A stretch of 64,000 nucleotides of DNA, from positions 27,430-91,429 of the forward strand of contig NZ_JAPDPH010000004.1 of NCBI RefSeq assembly GCF_026013475.1. The letters run 5' to 3'. The notes beneath the pieces were generated by a model that saw only the letters and a list, made by a program, of their open reading frames with translations, had not been told where the DNA came from and made no database searches. Position numbers and translations under genes: made by a program. The first letter of the stretch is position 1. Every line of letters begins with the position of its first letter. Source of the DNA: Micromonospora yasonensis (GTDB lineage Bacteria > Actinomycetota > Actinomycetes > Mycobacteriales > Micromonosporaceae). Below are positions 49,257 through 56,888 of this stretch, in pieces.

Positions 49257-50373
49257 TGCCCCGCCCGGGGGTGCTCGCGTCGACGTACCGGAGCACCGCA
49301 CCGACCCCGTCGGTGAGTTCCGGCGCCTCCTCGGGCGCGAGCACGGTGAGTTCGGCGTCGGTACCGATCAGCGCGCGCAGCAGCGCGGCGTCGGCGCGGA
49401 CCCGCTGCGGGTCGGCCACCGACATCGCCTCCAGTTGCCGCGGGTCGGTGGCGATCTCGGTCGGCTCGGGGCCGACCCAGAGCTCCCCGTTGGCCGAGGC
49501 GTCGTCGACGATCAGCATGGTGTCGACCTGGTTGCGCTGCAGGGCGGACACCACCGCCTCCAGGCCGGCCCCGACGTCCTCCTGCACGCCGAACCGGTCC
49601 AGCGCGGTGCTGATCCGCTGGTCGGTGATCTCGGCGATGGTCTGTACGGTGAGGTCGTCCATCGCCATCGGGTCGGCGCCCCGGCTGCGGGAGCCGGCGT
49701 CGGTCCGCACCAGGACGTCCTGCCAGCGCTCCGGGAGCTGGGCGGCGATCACGCCGGTGGCGCGGATGTCTCCGGCCACCACCACCACGTCCGCGCCGAC
49801 CTTGTCGGCCAGCTCGGCGGTGGCGGCGGCGACGTCGCCGGCGTTGTGGTGCCAGGCCTCCATGGCGGCACGCTGGTAACGGGACTGGGACCAGCCGCCC
49901 GGCTTGACCCGGCGAAGCTGGTAGCTCTCCCGTCCGACGACGTGCGCCTTCCGGGGCACCCCGCCGGCGCTGACCGCGATGGTGTCCGCCCCGATCCGGT
50001 CGGCCAGCACCCGCACCCACGCGATCTGCTCGCCGCGCTGGGCGACCAGCGGCATGGTGTGCGGCAGGGCGGACCAGGTGGCGAGGTCCCGCAGCGGCGG
50101 CGCGGAGAGGTATTCGGTCAGCACCACCCGGCCCCGGGTGGCGAAGACGGCGATGCCGTAGTCCCCCGGCATCGGGTCGTGCCGGCGGACGACGTCCTCG
50201 ACCGCGTCGACGGTCACCTGGTCGGCGCCCTGCTCCAGCAGGTGTCCCTTCAGGGACCGCCAGCGCAGATCGACCGCGGGCCGCGAGTCGTGGGTGTCCC
50301 GGGAGGCGTCCAGGTACACCGAACACCACGGTCCGGGACGGTCGTAGAGCGGGCGCAGGAAGGACAGCTGCAT
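49249..50373 (-). CDS. Rv2629-like (baeRF family) protein
   Basis: 374 aa, related to the mycobacterial Rv2629 group, which has an archaeo-eukaryotic release-factor-like (Vms1/eRF1-type) fold. Typical sequence is FLRPLYDRPGPWCSVYLDASRDTHD at the N-terminus, ADVVVVAGDIRATG in the middle domain and a C-terminal L7Ae-like region (VDTMLIVDDASANGELWVG). In mycobacteria Rv2629 belongs to dormancy (DosR) genes; a stress role here is inferred only. First gene of a two-gene operon with the ThDP enzyme. Confidence 0.75.
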   Translation of the reverse strand: MQLSFLRPLYDRPGPWCSVYLDASRDTHDSRPAVDLRWRSLKGHLLEQGADQVTVDAVEDVVRRHDPMPGDYGIAVFATRGRVVLTEYLSAPPLRDLATWSALPHTMPLVAQRGEQIAWVRVLADRIGADTIAVSAGGVPRKAHVVGRESYQLRRVKPGGWSQSRYQRAAMEAWHHNAGDVAAATAELADKVGADVVVVAGDIRATGVIAAQLPERWQDVLVRTDAGSRSRGADPMAMDDLTVQTIAEITDQRISTALDRFGVQEDVGAGLEAVVSALQRNQVDTMLIVDDASANGELWVGPEPTEIATDPRQLEAMSVADPQRVRADAALLRALIGTDAELTVLAPEEAPELTDGVGAVLRYVDASTPGRGNG

Positions 50374-50523
50374 GCTCGACCCCTTTCCAGCTCGGCCGCA
50401 CGCATACCCGCGCCGCCCGGGATGTCACCTGACCGCCGGGGCACGTGACCGAAGTTCATTCACGTCGTTCAACCCGAATGGCCGATACCATCAGTGCACA
50501 CAGCGGGACTCTGGGTGGTGAAC

Positions 50524-51063
50524 ATGGACACGGAGCTGCACACCCGGCGCGTCGTCCGACCGACGGAACGCATCGTCACCGGACGGTTGGTCCGGCTGAT
50601 GGACGGGTACGCCCGCGAGATCCGGGTCGGGCAGCCCGTCCTGGTCGGCGTGTTGACCGCGGCCGGCGTGGCGGGGCTGCTGACGCGCCTGGTCCGCGCT
50701 CTGTTGCGCAACGGTGGCGGGGGTGCCCGACGCAGCTTCAAGGAGCTGAAGAAGGGCCCCGAGTTCCTGGTCACCCCGGTCCGGGTACGCGACACCACGG
50801 ACCGGCTGGTGGAGGTGGAGCTGCACGGTCACCTGCCGCAGAGTGCCCTGCACCCCGGCGACCACGTACAGCTCACCCTGCGCCCGCAGCGCGACGCGGA
50901 CCTGCCGCCCCGCATCGAGCGGATCGTCAACCTGACCACGGGGCAGTTGCTGACCCCGCGTACCGCCACGGTCTGGTCCCATCTCGGCCCACCGCTGCTG
51001 CTCCGGGCGCTCCTGGGCGCGCTGCTGGTGCTGGCGGTCGCCGCCTGCTCGGTGCTCACCTGA
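50524..51063 (+). CDS. Small membrane-associated hypothetical protein
   Basis: 179 aa from ATG 50524. A hydrophobic segment lies near 36-55 (VLVGVLTAAGVAGLLTRLV) and a second helix at the C-terminus (about 158-178, LLLRALLGALLVLAVAA), with a basic, beta-type soluble region between. No named domain recognised. An in-frame GTG at 50518 is an alternative start. It is divergent from the Rv2629-like operon. Confidence 0.65.
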   Translation: MDTELHTRRVVRPTERIVTGRLVRLMDGYAREIRVGQPVLVGVLTAAGVAGLLTRLVRALLRNGGGGARRSFKELKKGPEFLVTPVRVRDTTDRLVEVELHGHLPQSALHPGDHVQLTLRPQRDADLPPRIERIVNLTTGQLLTPRTATVWSHLGPPLLLRALLGALLVLAVAACSVLT

Positions 51064-51211
51064 CCTCGCCACCCCCGATGAACCGGGTCGACACGCGGGC
51101 GCGACAGGGATCACCGGGGCCACCGTTGGGTAGATAAAGGTCCATCGGGCCTTCCCCGCCTTGCCGTCGACGTGCGAGGTTAGAGAAACCAACGGTGACA
51201 GGGCGGTGACC

Positions 51212-52690
51212 ATGGGCGAGGACGTCGGCGCGCGGACCTTCAGCCGGGAGGACCGGGCCCGCTACCGGGAGAAGGTACGGCGCTGTCTGGACGTCTTCGC
51301 GGAGATGCTGCGCGAGTCGCGCTTCGACGTGGAACGGCCGATGACCGGGCTGGAGATCGAGCTCAACCTGGTCGACGACGACGCGCAGCCGGCGATGCGC
51401 AACGCGGACGTGCTCGCCGCGGTGGCCGACCCGGCCTTCCAGACCGAGCTGGGTCAATTCAACGTGGAGATCAACGTGGCGCCCCGCCGGCTCGCCGGCA
51501 CCGGCACCGCCGAGTTCGAGGAGGACGTCCGGGCCAGCCTGAACGCGGCCGAGGAGAAGGCCCGCACCGTCGACGCGCACATGGTGATGATCGGCATCCT
51601 GCCGACCCTGCGACCCGAGCACCTGACCGCCGCCACCCTGTCGGCGAATTCCCGCTACGCGCTGCTGAACGAGCAGATCTTCGCCGCCCGGGGCGAGGAC
51701 CTGCCGATCTCCATCACCGGGGTGGAACGGCTGGCCATCACCGCCGACACCATCACCCCCGAGGCCGCCTGCACCAGCACCCAGTTCCACCTCCAGGTCA
51801 GCCCGGCGCAGTTCGCCGACCACTGGAACGCCGCGCAGGCCGTCGCCGGCATCCAGGTCGCGCTCGGCGCGAACTCGCCGCTCTTCTTCGGCCGCGAGCT
51901 GTGGCGGGAGACCCGCGTCCCGCTGTTCCAGCAGGCCACCGACACCCGCGCCGAGGAGATCAAGGCCCAGGGGGTACGCCCCCGGGTCTGGTTCGGCGAA
52001 CGCTGGATCACCAGCGTCTTCGACCTGTTCGAGGAGAACGTGCGCTACTTCCCGGCGCTGCTGCCGGTCTGCGATCCGGAGGACCCGGCGCAGGCGCTGG
52101 CCAGCGGCGGGGTGCCGAAGCTCGCCGAACTGCGGCTGCACAACGGCACCATCTACCGGTGGAACCGCCCGGTGTACGACGTCCTGAAGGGACGCCCCCA
52201 CCTGCGGGTGGAGAACCGGGTGCTGCCGGCCGGCCCGACCGTGGTCGACACCGTCGCCAACGGCGCCTTCTACTTCGGGCTGGTCCGCGCGCTCGCCGAG
52301 TCGGACCGGCCGCTGTGGTCGCAAATGTCGTTCAGCGCCGCCGAGGAGAACTTCACCGTGTGCGCCCGGCACGGCATCGACGCCCAGGTGTTCTGGCCCG
52401 GGCTGGGCTACCTGCCGGTGACCGAGCTGGTGCTGCGCCGGCTGCTGCCGCTGGCCCACCACGGGCTGGACCGGTGGGGCCTCGACCCGGACGAACGGGA
52501 CCGGCTGCTCGGCATCATCGAGCAGCGCTGCCTCACCGGGCGCAACGGCGCCACCTGGCAGGTGGAGACGCTGCACCGGCTGGAGTCCGCCGACCACCTG
52601 GACCGGCCGGCGGCGCTACGCGAGGTGGTCCGCCACTACGTCGACCTGATGCACAGCAACCGCCCGGTCCACGAGTGGCCGATCCCCTGA
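51212..52690 (+). CDS. GCS2-family glutamate-cysteine ligase-like protein
   Basis: 492 aa ATP-dependent carboxylate-amine ligase of the GCS2 type. Visible are MTGLEIELNLVDDD near 48-61 (metal-binding Glu residues), GQFNVEINVAPRRL, the segment ACTSTQFHLQVSP and RVENRVLPAGPT. Actinomycete relatives are annotated as glutamate-cysteine ligase; in organisms that use mycothiol and ergothioneine the product may serve ergothioneine or another pathway. ATG 51212 is preceded by AGGGCGGTG; the frame upstream to 51161 is unlikely. Confidence 0.82.
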   Translation: MGEDVGARTFSREDRARYREKVRRCLDVFAEMLRESRFDVERPMTGLEIELNLVDDDAQPAMRNADVLAAVADPAFQTELGQFNVEINVAPRRLAGTGTAEFEEDVRASLNAAEEKARTVDAHMVMIGILPTLRPEHLTAATLSANSRYALLNEQIFAARGEDLPISITGVERLAITADTITPEAACTSTQFHLQVSPAQFADHWNAAQAVAGIQVALGANSPLFFGRELWRETRVPLFQQATDTRAEEIKAQGVRPRVWFGERWITSVFDLFEENVRYFPALLPVCDPEDPAQALASGGVPKLAELRLHNGTIYRWNRPVYDVLKGRPHLRVENRVLPAGPTVVDTVANGAFYFGLVRALAESDRPLWSQMSFSAAEENFTVCARHGIDAQVFWPGLGYLPVTELVLRRLLPLAHHGLDRWGLDPDERDRLLGIIEQRCLTGRNGATWQVETLHRLESADHLDRPAALREVVRHYVDLMHSNRPVHEWPIP

Positions 52691-52709
52691 GGGTTCAGGC
52701 CAGTCGGCG

Positions 52710-52952
52710 TCAGCCAGCCCGCCGTTCGCGGTCCTCCCGGGTCCATCCGAGAAAGCGGCGGTGCAACACCCCTGCCGGCGTCCACGGCATGTCCTCGGTG
52801 GCCTGGACGAGATAGGAGCCGAGGTAAAGGGCCAGCGACACCGGAGCATGGGAATACTCCGCTCGCAGCTCACGCTTCCGCGTCGGGCACGGCCAGGGCA
52901 GGCCGCAGCCTCCGCAGCTCCAGATCGGCATGACCGGGCCGTGGGTGGTCAC
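52710..52952 (-). CDS. Small Cys-rich protein (80 aa), last gene of a five-gene array
   Basis: GTG 52952 overlaps the stop of the upstream small gene by four bases; ATG 52931 is an alternative. The N-terminus has CGGCGLPWPC (zinc-ribbon-like CxxC plus C), then a helical region LRAEYSHAPVSLALYLGSYLVQATEDM and a conserved-looking LHRRFLGWTRE end. It resembles a group of short actinomycete proteins found next to XRE regulators; function unknown. Confidence 0.7.
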   Translation of the reverse strand: MTTHGPVMPIWSCGGCGLPWPCPTRKRELRAEYSHAPVSLALYLGSYLVQATEDMPWTPAGVLHRRFLGWTREDRERRAG

Positions 52953-53128
52953 CGCACACCATCCAGGAACCGGGCGCTGAGCGTCCGAGCCTGCCGACTG
53001 GTCGCCCACTCCACCTGCCAACACGGGTACGGAGTCAGCCGCGACCACCACGCCCGGCAACCAACACACATCCCGTCCAGCCCACGGACGTGTACCGCGA
53101 GAATCGCCTGGTCCAGTTCGTCGTTCAC
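52949..53128 (-). CDS. Small Cys-rich protein (59 aa)
   Basis: Fourth gene of the array, GTG 53128 overlapping the previous stop. The sequence holds DGMCVGCRAWWSRLTPYPCW, that is CxxC plus a later Cys within 20 residues, consistent with a small metal-binding fold. No membrane segment or signal. Function unknown. Confidence 0.65.
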   Translation of the reverse strand: MNDELDQAILAVHVRGLDGMCVGCRAWWSRLTPYPCWQVEWATSRQARTLSARFLDGVR

Positions 53129-53343
53129 TCGGCTTCTCCATGCGGCCAGTGGCCCCGGTTGATTGGTATCCGGTGCCGGGCATGGCAGGGCAGCTCGCCA
53201 CCGCATCGGCAGATGCGCCGCCAGTTCCGCCAGGACCAGACCGGCTGGTGCCGTCTGGCGAGGGTCAGCGCGGTCGCGAGCAGATATTCCTCGTACGAGA
53301 CACGCTGGCCGCCGCCATGAAAGCCCGCTCCCTGCCGGCTCAC
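53125..53343 (-). CDS. Small Cys-containing protein (72 aa)
   Basis: Third gene of the array. GTG 53343 has GAGGGA upstream and overlaps the stop of the previous gene. The product has a helical N-part (YEEYLLATALTLARRHQPVW) and an ICRCGGELPC motif followed by HRIPINRGHW. Basic, soluble, function unknown. Confidence 0.65.
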   Translation of the reverse strand: MSRQGAGFHGGGQRVSYEEYLLATALTLARRHQPVWSWRNWRRICRCGGELPCHARHRIPINRGHWPHGEAE

Positions 53344-53474
53344 CGGTGGTCCCTCGTCCCGCAGCCGGTGCTCTGGCCCAGCGCCATCGGCACAGTCGGC
53401 ACTATCTGCCTCGGTCCGTCGTCGGACCGCCATCGGGCCATCCGGCGATCGACCGGTTCATTAGCGCTGGTCAT
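53340..53474 (-). CDS. Very small hypothetical protein (44 aa)
   Basis: Second gene of the array. ATG 53474 lies inside the end of the first gene (14-bp overlap) and its stop overlaps the third gene by four bases. Charged N-part (NEPVDRRMARWRSDDGPRQ). No strong ribosome site, so translation probably depends on coupling. Existence inferred from the overlaps. Confidence 0.45.
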   Translation of the reverse strand: MTSANEPVDRRMARWRSDDGPRQIVPTVPMALGQSTGCGTRDHR

Positions 53475-53640
53475 GCCGCCACCGCCGGTCCGGAACCGCC
53501 CTTGTGGTGTCCTCCACCGGTATTCGATCCGCCTCGGCCTGCGCCAGGAGCCGCCTTTTCGCGGCCTCCCGCTCAGCCGCCTCAACCTGCTCGCCCCGGC
53601 TCACTGGTGGCTCGTCGCCCCGCATCCCCACCTCCGTCAT
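53461..53640 (-). CDS. Small charged helical protein (59 aa), first gene of the array
   Basis: ATG 53640. Rich in Glu, Arg and Ala (GEQVEAAEREAAKRRLLAQAEADR), likely a single long helix or coiled coil. No Cys. First in a set of five overlapping minus-strand genes that diverge from the XRE/TPR regulator, with 185 bp between. Function unknown. Confidence 0.55.
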   Translation of the reverse strand: MTEVGMRGDEPPVSRGEQVEAAEREAAKRRLLAQAEADRIPVEDTTRAVPDRRWRHDQR

Positions 53641-53733
53641 CGCCTTCACTGAGTTCCTGATAGCGAGGGAAGCCGACTGCTCTTGGGCCGGACCAGATGG
53701 CGGGCGATGTGCGCTATTGCGCTGGACCGGCCC

Positions 53734-53752
53734 GGGTTGCGCGGGGTTGCGC
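53734..53752. promoter_or_regulatory. 10-bp-spaced direct repeat in the divergent promoter region
   Basis: GGGTTGCGC occurs at 53734-53742 and again at 53744-53752, exactly one helical turn apart, between the small-gene array and the regulator gene. It is a possible binding site for the adjacent regulator; no other evidence. Confidence 0.35.
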
Positions 53753-53825
53753 GGGTCCCCGCACCGCCGCTCCACCACATAGACTCATCACTGCTAGTAG
53801 TCACTCGATGCCAGGAGGCATATCC

Positions 53826-55184
53826 GTGGTGCGGCCGATCACGAATGCGGCGTTCGAAGCGCTGCTGCACGCCGCCGACTACAGCAACGCCCATGGCGCC
53901 TTCGCCCGCCAGCTCAATCACGCGGGCCGAGTCCACGGCACCTGGCGCTATGACGCCGCCAGCGTCTACTGGTGGCTCCGGGGACGCCGACCTGCGGGGT
54001 ACGTACAGGCCGCCATGGCCGAGACGTTCGCCCGCAAGCTCGGTCGCCCGGTCGCGGTCTCGGAACTCGGATTCACGACAACCCAAATCACGGCGAACGC
54101 CGCCTATCCCACCTCGATCAGTCACGCGATCAACGCCGCCGAGCAGCTTTGGACGATGCTCGCCAGGCAGATTGAATTCCGATCCGACGCGACGTACCAA
54201 GGCGACGCGGCCCTACAAGCAGCGCTCTCGTGGCGGTACGACCTGGCGGACCAGGCCGTCAGCCACAACGGCCGGCAGCATGTCACGGCTGCCGACATCG
54301 AGTCGCTAAACGTCCTCGCGGACCACTTCATCGACCTTGACCGCCGCCAAGGCGGAGGCTCCCCGCGCACGCGCGCCCTAATTGCCGACTTCCTCGTGCG
54401 TCAGGTCGTCCCCATGCTGCACGGCACCTATACCGACGGCATCGGACGTGACCTCATGCGCGCAGCCGCAAGGCTGTCCGGCCAACTCGCCTTCATGTCC
54501 TATGACGCAGGCGACCACGGCACCGCGCAGTACCACCTCACTATCGCCCTGCGGCTCGCCAAGGCCGCCGACGACCACCTCTACGGCGCTCACCTGTTAG
54601 CCAACCTCGCCACCCAGGCCGTCTACCTTGGGCATGCCCTGGACGCCGCCCGGCTCGCCGAGGCAGCCATCGACGGAGCAGGTCGTGCCCCCGCCGCCGT
54701 ACGCGCCCGGCTCTACACCACCGCTGCCAGCGCATACGGCAGGTCAGGCGAAAGGCGGGCCTGTCAGACAGCGCTCACCAAAGCCCAACGCGCCATCGAT
54801 CGAACGATCCCCGGCGCCAGTCCACACTGGGTCAACTACTTCAGTCCAGCCCACTTCGCCGGGACAGCGCTGAAGTGCCTGAGCGACCTGGGCCTCCACC
54901 GACAAGCCCTGCGACACGCGCCCGACGCGATCGCTCTCGCCAGCAATAACGCCCGGACGCGCGCTTTGCACACCGCCCTCATCGCCACGACCCATGCCCG
55001 TGACGGCGACATCGGCGCCGCCTGCGTCTGGGGCAGGGAACTAACACAGCACGTGCCCGAAGTGTGCTCCGCCCGCGTGTCACGCCGCGTCCGCGAACTC
55101 ACCGCCGCGCTGGGCCCTCATCAAGCAGTGCCCGAGGTCAATGAGCTCCTGCACACCCTCGCCACCCCATCAGCGCAAGAGTGA
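53826..55184 (+). CDS. XRE/TPR-type transcriptional regulator
   Basis: 452 aa. The N-terminal 85 residues look like an atypical helix-turn-helix (AFARQLNHAGR, SVYWWLRGRRPAGYVQAAMAETFARKLGR); the rest (about 130-445) is helical with TPR-like repeats (SGQLAFMSYDAGDHGTAQYHLTIALRLA, HLLANLATQAVYLGHALDAARLAEAA). AGGAGG at 53813-53818 selects GTG 53826 over GTG 53829. The layout is that of actinomycete XRE regulators that sense a peptide or metabolite through TPR. It is followed by a NUDIX gene and diverges from the small-gene array. Confidence 0.8.
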   Translation: MVRPITNAAFEALLHAADYSNAHGAFARQLNHAGRVHGTWRYDAASVYWWLRGRRPAGYVQAAMAETFARKLGRPVAVSELGFTTTQITANAAYPTSISHAINAAEQLWTMLARQIEFRSDATYQGDAALQAALSWRYDLADQAVSHNGRQHVTAADIESLNVLADHFIDLDRRQGGGSPRTRALIADFLVRQVVPMLHGTYTDGIGRDLMRAAARLSGQLAFMSYDAGDHGTAQYHLTIALRLAKAADDHLYGAHLLANLATQAVYLGHALDAARLAEAAIDGAGRAPAAVRARLYTTAASAYGRSGERRACQTALTKAQRAIDRTIPGASPHWVNYFSPAHFAGTALKCLSDLGLHRQALRHAPDAIALASNNARTRALHTALIATTHARDGDIGAACVWGRELTQHVPEVCSARVSRRVRELTAALGPHQAVPEVNELLHTLATPSAQE

Positions 55185-55223
55185 GGCAGGTCAGAGTACG
55201 ACGGGTCGGCTAGCGTCACCGAG

Positions 55224-55703
55224 GTGACGTGGACGGAGCCCACCATCTGGTACGCCAACCTGCCCGCCTTTTATGCCGCAGCAGCCGCCTTCATCACAGA
55301 CCCGGCCGACAACGTCCTGCTCGTCAAACCCACCTACCGCGATCACTGGGCCTTCCCGGGCGGGTACGTGGAGGAGGACGAATATCCCCATCAGGCTTGC
55401 GCTCGTGAGGTCCAGGAAGAGCTGGGCGTGCCCGTGGCGGTGAGAGACCTGCTCGTCGTGGACTGGGCACCTCCCGCCGGACGACGTCCACGAGCGATCA
55501 TCAGCTTCACCTTTGACTGCGGAAGCATCACCGGCCCAGACGGCTTCGACCTGCCCGGACAGGAGCTCGAATGCGTCGGCTTCTTTCCACCGCAAGAGGC
55601 TGAGCAGCGCCTTCCGGGCAACGTTGCCCCACGAGTGCGCGCGGCGATGCGCGCCCGAGCCCAACATGCTCCGGTGTACCTCGCCGGCGGCTGCTCTAGC
55701 TAG
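55224..55703 (+). CDS. NUDIX hydrolase
   Basis: 159 aa with a complete Nudix box, G47-x5-E53-x7-R61-E62-x2-E65-E66-x-G68 (GYVEEDEYPHQACAREVQEELGV region). This catalyses cleavage of a nucleoside diphosphate linked to another group. GTG 55224 lies 39 bp after the regulator stop, so co-transcription is likely. The substrate is unknown; a link to a nucleotide-derived signal or metabolite sensed by the regulator is inference. Confidence 0.88.
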   Translation: MTWTEPTIWYANLPAFYAAAAAFITDPADNVLLVKPTYRDHWAFPGGYVEEDEYPHQACAREVQEELGVPVAVRDLLVVDWAPPAGRRPRAIISFTFDCGSITGPDGFDLPGQELECVGFFPPQEAEQRLPGNVAPRVRAAMRARAQHAPVYLAGGCSS

Positions 55704-55882
55704 TCGCTCGCGCCTTCAACCGGCACAGCGACGGACAGATAGATGAGGTCGGTCGCGTCGCTAGCCTGTTCAGCGGCCTACATGTTGTCATCGCCCGCCG
55801 CGGGCGGCTCATAGCCCAACCACGGTCCTGACCGATATAGTCCACCACGTATTCAATGCCTCAAATTCCCCCGTGAGGTGAG

Positions 55883-56791
55883 ATGAAGAACCAGAATCGG
55901 AACCGCAAGCACTGGCTGACGCACGGATACTTCCGCACGTACCAAATTTCCTCACGCCTTGCCGCCATTGCCCAGGATCCAATAGCATACATTCGGGAAC
56001 TGGAGGAGCTGACCGTAGATGGAGCAGTTCTCGCATTCCTGCGAAACTGGCAGAAGGAAAGCGTAGTCCACAAGTTCGCCAAGTGGATTTCCGACGAGAT
56101 ATTCATTGAGGACACCTCTGGACCCTATGTGGTCGTCGACGAAGTTCTCGATGCCGGAAAGTTCGAGAGACACCGGTACTTGCCGGTGGATATCGCTCTG
56201 CAGGCGTACGGGTTCCGCAAGCATAAGCCATTTGAGGTACCACCGCCCGATGGGGAGATGGTCAGAGTACGAGACAACATAAGCCAGTGGGAAGAGTCGA
56301 GCGTTGTGGCCGATGCTTGCTATGACTACTTCATGCAAGAACTGCGATTGAGCCAGGAGTACGACGATCTACAGAGCCAAATCGCCGACGAAGTCTTCCA
56401 TACGATGTTCTTCAACCGGGTAGCTCTGGCTGGACTGAACCGATGCATAGCGATGTACGTTCAAGATCTCGGCGCTGACGCTTTCAGGGAGTTCCCGGAT
56501 CTCGCTTCACTGTTCGATGGTCCCGGCAGGCTTAAGCGGACTCCTCCGCCCAAATGGGTCCGTCGAGCTGTCTTCTTTCGAGAACAAGGACGCTGCGCCG
56601 CGTGTGGCATTGACCTTTCAGGATTGCTGAACGCCCTTCCAAAAGAACAGTTCGACCACATCATTCCATTGGCCTGGGGCGGGTTGAACGACATAAGCAA
56701 CCTGCAGCTACTTTGCCAGTCGTGCAACGGTAAGAAGTCTGACAACATCATGCGACCTAGCAGCCAGTATCTGCGGCTCTATGAGCTTTGA
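55883..56791 (+). CDS. HNH nuclease with an unrecognised N-terminal domain
   Basis: 302 aa. The C-terminal part (about 222-302) is an HNH domain with two zinc-type Cys pairs: C238/C241 (CAAC), DHIIPLAWGG with D258-H259, N273, and C278/C281 in LLCQSCNGKKS. Residues 1-215 are a helical region with no recognised motif. The DNA is much less GC-rich than its neighbours and uses many A/T-ending codons, a sign of recent transfer. GAGGTGAG precedes ATG 55883. It may be a defence or mobile-element nuclease; the target is unknown. Confidence 0.82.
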   Translation: MKNQNRNRKHWLTHGYFRTYQISSRLAAIAQDPIAYIRELEELTVDGAVLAFLRNWQKESVVHKFAKWISDEIFIEDTSGPYVVVDEVLDAGKFERHRYLPVDIALQAYGFRKHKPFEVPPPDGEMVRVRDNISQWEESSVVADACYDYFMQELRLSQEYDDLQSQIADEVFHTMFFNRVALAGLNRCIAMYVQDLGADAFREFPDLASLFDGPGRLKRTPPPKWVRRAVFFREQGRCAACGIDLSGLLNALPKEQFDHIIPLAWGGLNDISNLQLLCQSCNGKKSDNIMRPSSQYLRLYEL

Positions 56792-56848
56792 GTGCTCCTC
56801 GTTCCCGTATTCAGTATCTACACCTCGGCTGGCATCGCGGCACGGTTC

Positions 56849-56880
56849 GTGGACGCACCACGCACACCTCGGTGGTCCAC
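56849..56880. terminator. Hairpin between the HNH gene and treZ
   Basis: GTGGAC (56849-56854) pairs with GTCCAC (56875-56880); after a one-base bulge CACC pairs with GGTG. It lies between convergent genes, 57 bp after the HNH stop and 8 bp after the treZ stop. Confidence 0.5.
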
Positions 56881-56888
56881 GGCGAATC

